Assembly: GCA_049645705.1 (NCBI GenBank)
Contig: JBARUK010000027.1
Coordinates: forward strand, 62,001 to 126,000
Direction: 5' to 3'
Source of the DNA: JBGNFV01 sp049645705
Lineage (GTDB): Bacteria > Bacteroidota > Bacteroidia > Cytophagales > Cyclobacteriaceae
DNA: 64,000 nt
The position numbers were made by a program, and so were the translations under genes. The notes under the pieces are model-generated. The model worked only from the letters and a program-made list of their open reading frames with translations. It did no database searches and was not told the DNA's origin. This document shows positions 1-9,180 of the stretch, piece by piece; position 1 is the stretch's first letter; each line of letters starts with the position of its first letter.

Positions 1-2
1 CC

Positions 3-683
3 CAGCAGAATACCATCCTGGTAAAAACCGAAGAAAAGAATGAACTGCTGAACCAGCAGATACAGGAAAACGCCAGTATGATGGAGCTGCGTAACAAGCA
101 GAACAATATGCTGGGTCAGCTATCACGGCAGGAAAGTAAGCTACGGCAGGAAGTAGCAGATGGACAGAAGGCTATCAAACGCCTGGAAACACTGATAGCG
201 GAGATCGTAAGGGAAGAAATGGCACGTAAGAATGCCTCTGCTGCCTCAGCCACCGAGATCAGGGCCCTTAGTGCTTCCTTTGCCAATAACAAGAAGCGAC
301 TGCCGTGGCCGGTAGCCAGTGGCTTCGTGTCCGGACGCTTTGGCAGGCAACCCCACCCGGTACTGAAAGGAATCACTGTAGAAAATCAAGGTGTTGATAT
401 TCAGACAAATAAAGGCGAGGCTGTACGTGCTGTTTTTAATGGTAAAGTGACAAAAGTGGCCTATGTGCCCGGAATGGGCAGTATTGTCATACTTCAGCAT
501 GGTGACTACTATACCGTATACGCCAAACTAAAGGAGGCAAATGTAAAAGCTGGCGATGCTGTGAAAACCAATCAGGCCATTGGGGAAGTATATACCAATA
601 GAGAAGGGGTTTCGGAGGTTCAGTTTCAGGTCTGGAAAAACAACAGCAACCTGAATCCTCAGGATTGGCTGAGTATCAAATAA
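3..683 (+). CDS. Degenerate M23 peptidase-family protein, EnvC-like (5' truncated)
   Basis: The frame is open from the left edge of the window, so the true start lies upstream. The visible N-terminal part is a Gln/Glu/Lys-rich coiled coil, followed by an M23 (LytM) domain that reaches the C-terminus. The metal-binding positions look lost: the usual HxGxD reads NQGVD, the usual YAHL reads YAKL, and the terminal HxH is replaced in VQFQVW. A coiled coil plus a LytM domain without metal ligands is the arrangement of EnvC-type activators, which switch on periplasmic murein amidases during cell division rather than cutting murein themselves. The family is clear; the activator role is inferred. Confidence 0.85.
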   Translation, partial: QQNTILVKTEEKNELLNQQIQENASMMELRNKQNNMLGQLSRQESKLRQEVADGQKAIKRLETLIAEIVREEMARKNASAASATEIRALSASFANNKKRLPWPVASGFVSGRFGRQPHPVLKGITVENQGVDIQTNKGEAVRAVFNGKVTKVAYVPGMGSIVILQHGDYYTVYAKLKEANVKAGDAVKTNQAIGEVYTNREGVSEVQFQVWKNNSNLNPQDWLSIK

Positions 684-782
684 CTGAAATTTACGAACTT
701 TTATCCCCTTAATATCCTTTGTAAGTTCATAGGGGAAAATGCCTGCAAACCCGTTTGGGTTAAGGCTGATTCTCAGTATCTT

Positions 783-790
783 TACATTTG
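783..790 (+). promoter_or_regulatory. Possible -7 promoter box of tatA
   Basis: TACATTTG matches the Bacteroidota -7 consensus TAnnTTTG and lies 36 bases before the tatA start. The only TTTG upstream, at 754-757, is 25 bases away, longer than the usual 19-21, so only the -7 box is supported. Confidence 0.35.
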
Positions 791-826
791 GTTGTTAAAT
801 TATTTACACCAGAACATTAACTTATT

Positions 827-1147
827 ATGCAAACGGTCTTATTATTTTTAGGCGGATTGGGAGGCTGGGAAGTCTTCCTGATCATAGCCGTACTCGTGCT
901 ACTTTTTGGAGCCAAAAAGATCCCTGAGCTTGCCCGCGGAATGGGCCGTGGTATTCGCGAATTCAAAGATGCCACTAAAGAGATCAAAGACGAAATTAAC
1001 TATAATGGTGACGATGAGAGCGACACTAAGCAGAAGCCTGCTGCCCGCGCTAACAGCGAAGGTAACGTGGCTCATAAGCCTGCTGCAGCTACTCACGCCA
1101 ATCAGGCAGATACCGGGTCTGCACAACCTGAAAAAACAGCAGGCTGA
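827..1147 (+). CDS. tatA: Sec-independent (twin-arginine) translocase subunit TatA/E
   Basis: This 106-residue protein has the TatA layout: a short periplasmic N-terminus, one membrane helix around residues 12-27, the FGAKKIPELARGMG hinge, an amphipathic helix rich in Lys/Glu, and a long polar Ala/Gln/Pro tail. TatA subunits oligomerise in the inner membrane to form the channel through which folded twin-arginine substrates pass. The gene lies 4 bases before gatA and probably shares its transcript. No tatB or tatC is visible here; Bacteroidota commonly keep tatC elsewhere. TatA and TatE cannot be told apart from sequence alone. Confidence 0.93.
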   Translation: MQTVLLFLGGLGGWEVFLIIAVLVLLFGAKKIPELARGMGRGIREFKDATKEIKDEINYNGDDESDTKQKPAARANSEGNVAHKPAAATHANQADTGSAQPEKTAG

Positions 1148-1151
1148 GTAA

Positions 1152-2567
1152 ATGCGCTATAACTCTTTAGCCGATATCCGCGAAGACCTGCGGGCAGGTG
1201 ATGTCACCTGCTCACAGCTGGTAGAGCACTATCTGAAAAATATCCGGGAACAGGATCATCTGAACGTATTCCTGGAAGTGTACCAGAATGAAGCGCAGAA
1301 GGCGGCCGAAGAGGTAGACAGGAAAATAGCCGAAGGCACTGCAGGCAAACTGGCCGGTATGGTAGTAGGTCTTAAGGACGTACTTTGCCATAAGGATCAC
1401 ACCCTGCAGGGTAGTAGTCGTATACTGGACGGTTTTGTGTCGCAGTTTGACGGCACAGCCGTTTCGCGTCTCCTGCAGGAAGACGCCATCGTCATAGGCA
1501 GACAGAACTGTGACGAGTTCGGTATGGGGTCATCTAATGAAAATTCAGCATTTGGCCCCGTAAGGAACGCCGCCGACACCGGCCGTGTGCCTGGTGGCAG
1601 CTCCGGCGGCTCCGCTGTGAGTGTGCAGGCAGATATGTGCCTTGTGGCCCTGGGTTCCGATACCGGCGGCTCGGTACGACAGCCTGCTGCATTTTGTGGC
1701 ACATATGGGCTTAAGCCTACTTACTCACGTATCAGTAGGTACGGTCTTGTGGCCTATGCCTCATCATTCGATACCATAGGTATATTCAGCCGCAGTGCAG
1801 ATGATTGCGCTCTGGTGCTGGAAGTCATTGCCGGTAAGGATGAGAATGACAGTACCGTGTCCCATGAAGAAGTACCCGCTTACAGCACCATGCTGGAAAG
1901 CGATAAAAAATATAAGATCGCCTACATCACTAATACGCTGAACCACGATGGCCTGCACGATGAGGTGAAAAGATCTGTTCTGGACAAGATTGCTCAACTG
2001 GAAAGTCAGGGGCATACAGTAGAGGGAGTGGAGTTTCCGCTTCTGGACTATGTACTGCCTACCTATTATATCCTGACTACGGCCGAGGCCAGCTCCAACC
2101 TGTCGCGTTTCGACGGGGTGAAATACGGCTACCGCAGCCCTAATGCTCACAATCTGGAATCAATGTACAAGCTTACCCGCGCCGAAGGTTTCGGTGAGGA
2201 AGTAAAACGGCGCATTATGCTTGGTACATTTGTGCTTAGTGCCAGCTACTATGATGCCTACTATACCAAAGCACAAAAAGTCCGTCGGCTTATACGCGAC
2301 GAGACAGAGAAACTCCTTCAGAAATATGATTTTCTGATATCTCCCACTACACCTACTACGGCATTTGAGTTGGGAGAGCATACGGGTAATCCGCTGGAGA
2401 TGTACCTTGCCGATCTGTATACCGTACAGGCATCAGTATCCGGCGTACCCGCTATATCCATACCCATAGGGCAAGACAGCCGTGGGTTACCGATCGGTCT
2501 GCAAGCCATGGCCGGTTTCTTCCGGGAGGGTGAGCTGCTGGCATTTGCCAGAGATCTCGACTCCTGA
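1152..2567 (+). CDS. gatA: Aspartyl/glutamyl-tRNA(Asn/Gln) amidotransferase subunit A
   Basis: The 471-residue protein carries the amidase signature with GGSSGGS and DTGGSVRQPA. The catalytic Lys-Ser-Ser triad is visible as K75 (GLKDV), S150 and S174, with spacing that matches characterised GatA. GatA hydrolyses glutamine and passes ammonia to GatB, which amidates Glu-tRNA(Gln) or Asp-tRNA(Asn). gatB and gatC are not in the window. It follows tatA by 4 bases and precedes a lytic transglycosylase on the same strand. Length and motifs fit GatA better than a generic amidase. Confidence 0.93.
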   Translation: MRYNSLADIREDLRAGDVTCSQLVEHYLKNIREQDHLNVFLEVYQNEAQKAAEEVDRKIAEGTAGKLAGMVVGLKDVLCHKDHTLQGSSRILDGFVSQFDGTAVSRLLQEDAIVIGRQNCDEFGMGSSNENSAFGPVRNAADTGRVPGGSSGGSAVSVQADMCLVALGSDTGGSVRQPAAFCGTYGLKPTYSRISRYGLVAYASSFDTIGIFSRSADDCALVLEVIAGKDENDSTVSHEEVPAYSTMLESDKKYKIAYITNTLNHDGLHDEVKRSVLDKIAQLESQGHTVEGVEFPLLDYVLPTYYILTTAEASSNLSRFDGVKYGYRSPNAHNLESMYKLTRAEGFGEEVKRRIMLGTFVLSASYYDAYYTKAQKVRRLIRDETEKLLQKYDFLISPTTPTTAFELGEHTGNPLEMYLADLYTVQASVSGVPAISIPIGQDSRGLPIGLQAMAGFFREGELLAFARDLDS

Positions 2568-2606
2568 TATGTGTATGTGTAAACGAAAAAACTGTACCGC
2601 TGGTAA

Positions 2607-4019
2607 ATGAGATATCCTTTCCTCATCTTCTCTCTGATCATACTTACTCACCTGCCCTCCATGGCCCAGCTACCCTCGGCCGATGAAGACTATATGACGG
2701 AAGCAGAAGATGGAAGCGAACTGATCTACCCCGAGTACGACTATGACTTTATACCCGATGCCAGTTACGACCTGGTAGAAGACAGGCTTGCGTGCATCGA
2801 AAGCGATATGACGCTGAGCATGCACCCTCGCGTCAAATCATTCGTAGACTTTTTTACAGTACGTGACCGCGATTATTCGCGTCTCATGATGGAGCGTAGT
2901 TCCGTGTATTTTCCCCTCTTTGAAAAATACCTGGCAGAGTATGGCCTGCCCGATGAACTGAAGCACCTCAGCATAGTGGAGTCCGGCCTGCAGCCCGGTG
3001 CCGTGTCGCGCGTAGGAGCAGTAGGGCTGTGGCAGTTCATGCCCGCTACCGGCCGGTATTTCAAGCTGCACCAGGACTTCTACATAGACGAAAGAATGGA
3101 TCCTGAAGAGGCTACCAGGGCCGCCTGCGTATATCTGAAAGACCTTTATCGCCAGTTCAATGACTGGGAGCTTGCACTGGCATCTTACAATGCCGGACCG
3201 GGCAATGTGCGTAAAGCCATACGCCGGTCGGGCTATAAGAAAAACTTCTGGGAAATATATAAATACCTGCCTCGTGAGACGCGCTCATATGTGCCGCAGT
3301 TTGTGGCAGTAACGTATATGATGAACTACCATGAGGAGCACAACCTGTATCCTGAAGAGTACCGCTACGCCATGGACCAGGACACTATACTGGTAGACCA
3401 CTATGTAGACCTGGCCACGCTGAGTAGCCTGGTAGGCCTGTGCCCGGATGATCTGAAGCAGATAAACCCGGCCCTGTACCGCGCTGCCGTACCTGATGAT
3501 ATAGGCAGAGCCTACCCCATCCGCATACCCAGTGACGTAAGAGAAGTGCTGGACAGCAACCGTATGGTCATACTGGACAGTGCCTCAAGGGTGGGCAGAG
3601 ACAGACTCGACTACCTGGCGCGCCACTCCGTAGGCAGTACCTACGGCAGAGAGCACATGGTACACCGCGTGCGCAGCGGAGAGGTACTGGGTACCATAGC
3701 CCGGAAGTACGGTGTACGGATAGCCGACATACGCTCATGGAACAACATCAGGGGTAACCTGATCAGGGTAAACCAGCGACTGAACATCTACGTATGGCCC
3801 GGTCGTAAACCATCATCCTCCGCTACCGCTTCCGCCAAGGCACCGGCCAAGTCTACCACCACCATGGACAAGGGTAAGCGGTACTACCAGGTACAGCCCG
3901 GAGACAGCCTGTGGAGCATATCCAAAAAGCACCAGGGGCTTAGTATCGAGAAGATCAAAGAGCTCAACAACTTGAAGTCTAACAAGATCAAACCAGGACA
4001 AAAACTGGTTATCGGTTAA
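2607..4019 (+). CDS. mltD: Membrane-bound lytic murein transglycosylase D-like, with two LysM domains
   Basis: A 470-residue exported protein with an N-terminal signal peptide ending near the AQ at residues 20-21. The SLT (GH23) domain spans roughly residues 100-250 and contains the catalytic Glu in SIVESG (E125), the GLWQFMP motif and ASYNAGPGNV. Two LysM peptidoglycan-binding repeats follow, near residues 350-395 and 423-470, separated by a Ser/Ala/Lys/Thr linker. It cleaves glycan strands to 1,6-anhydro-muropeptides during wall turnover. There is no lipobox cysteine, so the MltD symbol refers to domain layout, not proven anchoring. Confidence 0.9.
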   Translation: MRYPFLIFSLIILTHLPSMAQLPSADEDYMTEAEDGSELIYPEYDYDFIPDASYDLVEDRLACIESDMTLSMHPRVKSFVDFFTVRDRDYSRLMMERSSVYFPLFEKYLAEYGLPDELKHLSIVESGLQPGAVSRVGAVGLWQFMPATGRYFKLHQDFYIDERMDPEEATRAACVYLKDLYRQFNDWELALASYNAGPGNVRKAIRRSGYKKNFWEIYKYLPRETRSYVPQFVAVTYMMNYHEEHNLYPEEYRYAMDQDTILVDHYVDLATLSSLVGLCPDDLKQINPALYRAAVPDDIGRAYPIRIPSDVREVLDSNRMVILDSASRVGRDRLDYLARHSVGSTYGREHMVHRVRSGEVLGTIARKYGVRIADIRSWNNIRGNLIRVNQRLNIYVWPGRKPSSSATASAKAPAKSTTTMDKGKRYYQVQPGDSLWSISKKHQGLSIEKIKELNNLKSNKIKPGQKLVIG

Positions 4020-4369
4020 AAACCAGCAAGTTGTACTAGTTCACTATCATACATTTTTGGCATTTTCCCTATATTTCATCGTGTTTTTAGACCATTTCCA
4101 GCATTTGTTCGGTAAATAATTGGTGTTTGGCATGAATATTATTCGAATATTAGATATGTTGTATCCAGTTTAGTAGAACATCTTAGGGTAATGAGCACGA
4201 TTATCAGATCAAAGCCCTGGATTTTTACCACACAATTGTGTTAGTGTCAGTTAAGCCCGGAACATTCCGGGCTTTCTGTTTGTATCAATTTTTATTGACT
4301 ATCGATTAGGGCAGTTATCTTTAATCGCGTATTTTTTGTCCCTGTAACCACTAACCACTTTTTAGTCAT
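4020..4369. other. Intergenic gap between mltD-like gene and terC
   Basis: This 350-base stretch is AT-rich and has no credible reading frame or signal peptide. The only clear element is the hairpin at 4253-4274. A near-consensus -7 sequence (TATCTTTA, 4316-4323) lies 47 bases before terC, without a well-spaced -33 box. Confidence 0.5.
4253..4274 (+). terminator. Hairpin downstream of the mltD-like gene
   Basis: Perfect 8-bp stem AAGCCCGG / CCGGGCTT around a 6-base loop, with only a weak T-rich run after it. It lies 233 bases past the mltD stop, so it may close a long 3' UTR or an unrecognised transcript. Confidence 0.6.
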
Positions 4370-5161
4370 ATGGAAGATATGCTGTCCGGCGATGTTATCA
4401 TCAGCTTTTTGTCCCTTACGCTCATGGAGATCGTACTGGGTATCGATAATATTATTTTTATTTCAATACTTACCGCCAGGCTACCGGAGCATCAGCAGCA
4501 GCGGGGCAGAGTCATAGGTTTATCCCTGGCCCTGGTCGTTCGTATTGCGCTTCTGTTTGCCATTAGCTGGCTGGTGGGGCTGGAAGCCAATTTATTTACT
4601 GTACTGGGGCAGGGTTTTTCAGGGCGGGACCTCATCCTTATTGCAGGCGGACTGTTCCTGATCTATAAAAGTACAAGCGAGATACATGGCAAGCTGGAAG
4701 GCGCTACGGAAGAGGAAACGAACGTGCGTGTAAGTGGCTTCTCGCAGATTATCTTCCAGATCATACTGCTGGACATCGTGTTCAGCTTTGATAGTATACT
4801 TACGGCTGTAGGGCTGGTAGATAATATCTGGATCATGGTGGGAGCGGTAATCATCGCTATCGGGGTGATGCTGCTGGCCGCTAAGCGTATCAGTGACTTC
4901 ATCCATAAGCATCCTACGCTCAAAATGCTGGCGCTTGCCTTCCTGCTGCTCATAGGGGTCATGCTTATCCTGGATGGCTGGGGACAGCATATTCCCAAAG
5001 GCTACATCTACTTTGCCATATTCTTCTCGCTGTTTGTGGAGTTTCTTAACATACGTACCAGCAGTAAGAATAAAAAGAAGGTACAATTGAAACAGAGGTA
5101 CTCTGCCGATACTACGCCTGCACCCTCCGGCCCGGTGGCAGGTGTGGATGGTAAGCAGTAG
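4370..5161 (+). CDS. TerC family integral membrane protein
   Basis: A 263-residue protein with about seven membrane helices. It carries acidic membrane motifs typical of TerC: EIVLGIDNIIF near the N-terminus and LLDIVFSFDSILTAVG in the middle. TerC/Alx-type proteins are linked to metal (notably manganese) export and protein metalation, with historical links to tellurite resistance. The C-terminus is a short basic cytoplasmic tail. It stands alone between two terminators; its 3' terminator overlaps its own stop codon. The specific substrate cannot be read from the sequence. Confidence 0.9.
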   Translation: MEDMLSGDVIISFLSLTLMEIVLGIDNIIFISILTARLPEHQQQRGRVIGLSLALVVRIALLFAISWLVGLEANLFTVLGQGFSGRDLILIAGGLFLIYKSTSEIHGKLEGATEEETNVRVSGFSQIIFQIILLDIVFSFDSILTAVGLVDNIWIMVGAVIIAIGVMLLAAKRISDFIHKHPTLKMLALAFLLLIGVMLILDGWGQHIPKGYIYFAIFFSLFVEFLNIRTSSKNKKKVQLKQRYSADTTPAPSGPVAGVDGKQ

Positions 5162-5187
5162 GCCGCTTCAGGCGACTGCTTTTTTTG
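5153..5187 (+). terminator. Terminator of terC overlapping the stop codons of both convergent genes
   Basis: AAGCAGT (5153-5159) pairs with ACTGCTT (5175-5181), followed by a T run. The hairpin includes the terC stop codon and reaches into the last codons of the convergent DMT transporter gene. There is no T run in the other direction, so it should act on terC only. Confidence 0.75.
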
Positions 5188-6088
5188 CTTTCTTTCGTGG
5201 ACGGTTGGCCAGCCATACGCCCAGTATAATGGCCGTGGTACCCAGCAGATGGCCGGGTAGCAGTTTTTCATCATCTACAACACCCCACGCTAGGGCTACT
5301 ATGGGTATGATATAGGTTACAGAGCTGCTAAAGACGGGACTACTGATCTTGATAAGTTTGTTAAATATGACCAGTGCCACCGCGGTGCCTATTACCCCCA
5401 GGGCAATGATACCGGCCAGGGGAAACCATACGTCCGGCGTAGTGGCCGTTTTCTCTACAAACCCGGTAAATCCAAACAGGTAAGCTGCAGCCAGCGGGCC
5501 TACCACTAGTAGCGATACGGAGGTAATGACCAGGGGCCGCATGCCCTCGAAGCTGAACTTGATAAAGTTGACATTGATGCCGTAGCAGATAGTGGCCAAT
5601 ACCACGAACAGCGCGTAAAAGTTAAGATCAGACCAGTTACCACCGGATCCGGCCAGTACCAGCACGGCCGTACCTCCGAAGCCCAGCACCAGACCGGCTA
5701 TCTGCCCCCGGTCTACCGGCCGGTTAAACAGCAGGGCGCCGAATATAAGGGTAAACAGAGGCGTAAGTGCGTTGATCACGCCGGTAACACTGCTGGAAAG
5801 CTGAGTCTGAGCCTTTGCAAAAAGAAACGCAGGAATAAAACTGCCTATTAGGCCAGCTGCGAACAATAGCGCGATGTCTTTAGCGCTGAGTCTGGCGAGA
5901 GGCCGGATGGCAAGGGGCAAAAGGAACAGGGCGGCGCTTAAGATCCGGAGAGCGCCCAGCTCTCCGGGGCTGTAGACAGTAAGCCCTTTCTTGATAAGGA
6001 TAAATGAACTACCCCAGATCAGCGCCAGGGTTATAAGTAAGGCCCAGGCCGCACCACTGCGGCTACTGGCCCGAAAAGGGATCTTCAT
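5168..6088 (-). CDS. EamA-family drug/metabolite transporter (DMT superfamily)
   Basis: A 306-residue protein with about ten hydrophobic helices arranged as two EamA repeats of five. The first starts near WGSSFILIKKGL and the second near ATICYGINVNFIKFS. The C-terminus ends in a short basic run. Members export amino acids, nucleotides or other metabolites from the inner membrane; the substrate here cannot be assigned. It starts 2 bases after dusB ends and is very probably co-transcribed with it. Confidence 0.88.
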   Translation of the reverse strand: MKIPFRASSRSGAAWALLITLALIWGSSFILIKKGLTVYSPGELGALRILSAALFLLPLAIRPLARLSAKDIALLFAAGLIGSFIPAFLFAKAQTQLSSSVTGVINALTPLFTLIFGALLFNRPVDRGQIAGLVLGFGGTAVLVLAGSGGNWSDLNFYALFVVLATICYGINVNFIKFSFEGMRPLVITSVSLLVVGPLAAAYLFGFTGFVEKTATTPDVWFPLAGIIALGVIGTAVALVIFNKLIKISSPVFSSSVTYIIPIVALAWGVVDDEKLLPGHLLGTTAIILGVWLANRPRKKAKKAVA

Positions 6089-6090
6089 TA

Positions 6091-7080
6091 CTACACTACT
6101 TCAAATGTATATTCCTGCATGATGCTATCCAGCGTGTCCAGCACCTCATTAGGAGATTCTGATTGTACGAGGATCATCCGGAAAGGTTTGAAGTTAGGCA
6201 GTCCGCGAAAATAGTTGGTATAGTGCCGCCGCATCTCAAACAGACCTTTTTTATCGCCCTTCCATTCCAGGCTGAACTCAAGGTGTTTCTTACACACATT
6301 TACACGTTCTTCCAGGTTGGGAGGAGCAAGCTTTTCGCCAGTCTGCATGTAGTGCTTTATCTCTTTAAATATCCACGGGTACCCGATGGCCGCACGTCCG
6401 ATCATGATACCATCTACGCCGTACCTGTTGCGGTATTCCAGGGCCTTTTCAGGTATGTCGATATCACCGTTACCAAAAATAGGGATCTCTATTTCGGGCA
6501 TATTCTTTACCTCGGCAATGTACTCCCAGTTAGCCACACCCTTGTACATCTGCTTGCGGGTACGGCCGTGTATGCTCAGGGCTTTAATGCCCGCGTCCTG
6601 CAGGCGCAGTGCGGCTTCTTTTATCTTAATGGTATTGTCATCCCAGCCCAGGCGTGTCTTTACCGTTACAGGCAGGTTCACACGCTTAACGATCTCAGCC
6701 GTCATTCGCTGCATTTTTGGCAGATCCTGCAGTATGCCCGCACCGGCACCTTTGCAGGCCACTTTTTTTACCGGACATCCATAATTTATATCGATCACCT
6801 CAGGCCGGGCCTCTTCAGCTATGGCTGCGGCCTCACGCATAGATTCGATATTATCTCCGAATATCTGGATGCCGATAGGCCGCTCATAGTCGTATATGTC
6901 GAGCTTCTCAACACTTTTGACTGCGTCCCGGATCAGCCCTTCGGCGGAAATAAACTCCGTATACATCATGTCCGCACCATTTTCCTTGCATACTGCACGG
7001 AAAGGCGGATCGCTCACATCTTCCATCGGAGCTAACAGGAGAGGAAACTCTCCCAGTTCGAGGTCTGCTATACGTACCAA
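6091..7080 (-). CDS. dusB: tRNA-dihydrouridine synthase, DusB type
   Basis: A 329-residue FMN-dependent TIM-barrel enzyme that reduces uridine to dihydrouridine in tRNA D-loops. Visible motifs are the N-terminal LLAPMEDVSD, the active-site stretch INYGCPVKKVACKGAG with the catalytic cysteine (Dus family: C in K-x-x-x-C-x-G-x-G), TVKTRLGW, and GNGDI / IMIGRAAIGYPW near the FMN phosphate. It is divergent from the CPBP protease gene with only 37 bases between the starts, so the two promoters must lie back to back or overlap. Confidence 0.93.
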   Translation of the reverse strand: MVRIADLELGEFPLLLAPMEDVSDPPFRAVCKENGADMMYTEFISAEGLIRDAVKSVEKLDIYDYERPIGIQIFGDNIESMREAAAIAEEARPEVIDINYGCPVKKVACKGAGAGILQDLPKMQRMTAEIVKRVNLPVTVKTRLGWDDNTIKIKEAALRLQDAGIKALSIHGRTRKQMYKGVANWEYIAEVKNMPEIEIPIFGNGDIDIPEKALEYRNRYGVDGIMIGRAAIGYPWIFKEIKHYMQTGEKLAPPNLEERVNVCKKHLEFSLEWKGDKKGLFEMRRHYTNYFRGLPNFKPFRMILVQSESPNEVLDTLDSIMQEYTFEVV

Positions 7081-7117
7081 TTTTTAATTTCCTTTTTTCC
7101 AGTAAATTTACGCCAAT

Positions 7118-8272
7118 ATGATGAGAATGGACAGTCTTGCACCACTTTCTATGCACAGACCGGCCTGGATTTCACTTCTGGTCGCTTTTTTATTCTTCGT
7201 AGGAGGTATTTTGCTGATCGGCCCCTTGCTGGGGTTCCTGGCATTGCTACCCTACCTGGAGATGAATCCGGCTACCATAGAAACTCAGTTGAATGACATG
7301 CTGCTCAATCCATCGAACCACCCCGAAGCCAGGACAGGTATCCTGCTGCTGCAGGGCCTGAATTCGGTAGGAGCATTCATAGTTGCCCCTTTGCTATACC
7401 TTATTGTAGCCGATAAAGTTCGCCCGGGCGTGTTTTTCACTTCCTACAATCTGAAGGCAGGTGCGGTGCTGCTATGTGTGGCCCTCACCTTTTTCTTTAT
7501 GCAGGTCAACGGGGTATTTATCGAGTGGAATGCGGGGCTAACGCTCCCGGAAGGCCTGGCACCGGTAGAGGCCTGGATGAAAAATACTGAGGAGACGGCC
7601 GCCAAAATGACTGCCTTCCTTACGGACTTTACTGACCTGGGCTACCTGATGCTGGCTATACTTGTGCTGGCCGTCATTCCGGCTATCGGGGAGGAGTTGC
7701 TCTTCAGAGGAATTTTTCAGAATCTGCTTTCTAAGCAATACGGTAATATCCACATAGGCATCTGGGCTTCGGCTTTCATATTTTCGGCTATTCACCTGCA
7801 GTTTTACGGTTTTGTGCCCAGGCTGCTGCTGGGAGCCCTTTTCGGCTACCTGTACATGTGGTCGGGTAGCCTGGTTTATGCCATGATCGGTCACTTTATT
7901 AATAACTTTTTGACGCTGGTGACCCTTTACCTCGTACAGATAGGCGTTATAGAAATTGATTTTTCGGCAACCGAATTGCTTCCGATAGGTTCCATACTTA
8001 TATCTGTCGTGCTGGCAGTAGCCGCAACTATATTTTTCAGGAAGCAATTTTCAATGAAAGGAGATAAAGAAAGCTGGGATGTGGTTTTCCGTTCGCCCGA
8101 AGAGTACCGGGCCCGTATGGTAGGCAATATCCTGGAAGAAAAGGGGCTGAAACCTGTAGTAGTAAACAAAAAGGAATCTGCTTACGGGGTCACCGGGGAG
8201 TATGAGATCTCGGTAAACCGGAACGAAGCCGGGCAAGCCCTTCAAATTATACAGAATGATATCAAGTTTTAA
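7118..8272 (+). CDS. CPBP-family intramembrane metalloprotease with a C-terminal DUF2007-like domain
   Basis: A 384-residue protein with about eight membrane helices. The CPBP/Abi signature is intact: EELLFRG (Glu192-Glu193), the HLQF helix, and GHFINN near residue 270. CPBP glutamic/metallo-type proteases cleave inside the membrane; in other bacteria they process prenylated or peptide substrates. After the last helix (near residue 305) comes a soluble tail of about 75 residues resembling DUF2007 (signal-transducing-type ferredoxin-like domain). The last 17 bases overlap cdsA in another frame, suggesting translational coupling. Confidence 0.88.
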   Translation: MMRMDSLAPLSMHRPAWISLLVAFLFFVGGILLIGPLLGFLALLPYLEMNPATIETQLNDMLLNPSNHPEARTGILLLQGLNSVGAFIVAPLLYLIVADKVRPGVFFTSYNLKAGAVLLCVALTFFFMQVNGVFIEWNAGLTLPEGLAPVEAWMKNTEETAAKMTAFLTDFTDLGYLMLAILVLAVIPAIGEELLFRGIFQNLLSKQYGNIHIGIWASAFIFSAIHLQFYGFVPRLLLGALFGYLYMWSGSLVYAMIGHFINNFLTLVTLYLVQIGVIEIDFSATELLPIGSILISVVLAVAATIFFRKQFSMKGDKESWDVVFRSPEEYRARMVGNILEEKGLKPVVVNKKESAYGVTGEYEISVNRNEAGQALQIIQNDIKF

Positions 8273-9086
8273 TAATTTAAGTAATTTAAAGCAGCGGCTG
8301 GTATCAGCCATTGTAGGGGTAATACTTATTGTAGCCGCCCTGATCTATAGCGAATGGACATATTTTGTGGTTCTGCTGGGGCTATGCACACTTACCCAAC
8401 TGGAGTTCTACAAACTGGTGGGTATAGACGGTATGATACCGCTGAAGACCTGGGGTACCTTTACCGGTATGTGCCTGTTCTCTCTGAGCTTCCTGGTAGA
8501 ACGCGAAACCCTCTCGGCTTCCTACTACTTCCTCATATTTCCGCCGCTGAGCCTGGTGTACTTCATCAAGCTGTATCGCAAAGCGGATAAAAAGCCGTTT
8601 ACCAACATTGCTTTTACCTTTCTGGGTATACTGTATGTAGCCCTGCCCTTTTCACTGCTGAACGTATGCGCTTTCAGCCAGGGGTACTACAGTCATGAAA
8701 TTATACTGGGCTGTCTGCTTATCCTGTGGGCCAGTGATACGGGCGCGTACTTTGCCGGGGTAAACTTCGGCCGCACCAAACTTTTTGAACGGGTATCGCC
8801 TAAAAAGTCCTGGGAGGGAAGTATAGGCGGTGCTATTACGGCCATGGGTATGGCTTTTGCCGTGGCTTATTTCTACCTCGACCTTTTTGACTGGCAATGG
8901 CTGTGTGTGGGAGGTATAATAGTCGTAGCCGGTACATACGGCGACCTGATAGAAAGCCTGTTTAAACGTAGCATAATGATAAAGGATTCCGGGCGAGGCA
9001 TACCGGGGCATGGTGGCTTCCTCGACAGGTTCGATGGTCTGCTCCTTGCCGCACCTTTTATTGCTACTTTCCTGAAATTATTCTGA
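8256..9086 (+). CDS. cdsA: Phosphatidate cytidylyltransferase
   Basis: A 276-residue membrane enzyme that makes CDP-diacylglycerol from CTP and phosphatidate, the branch point of phospholipid synthesis. It has about seven helices and the full CDS signature near the C-terminus (SLFKRSIMIKDSGRGIPGHG followed by GFLDRFDG), plus SWEGSIGG in the preceding loop. The ATG at 8256 lies inside the end of the upstream CPBP gene. psd, another step of the same pathway, lies 1.4 kb downstream. Confidence 0.94.
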   Translation: MISSFNNLSNLKQRLVSAIVGVILIVAALIYSEWTYFVVLLGLCTLTQLEFYKLVGIDGMIPLKTWGTFTGMCLFSLSFLVERETLSASYYFLIFPPLSLVYFIKLYRKADKKPFTNIAFTFLGILYVALPFSLLNVCAFSQGYYSHEIILGCLLILWASDTGAYFAGVNFGRTKLFERVSPKKSWEGSIGGAITAMGMAFAVAYFYLDLFDWQWLCVGGIIVVAGTYGDLIESLFKRSIMIKDSGRGIPGHGGFLDRFDGLLLAAPFIATFLKLF

Positions 9087-9180
9087 TAACATGCCGTTTT
9101 ATTGTTTATTGATTTCTATTATTTGATAAGCATTTCGTTACTTTGCAAACGTATTCGGTAATCAAATTGTAAGAGTCTGT

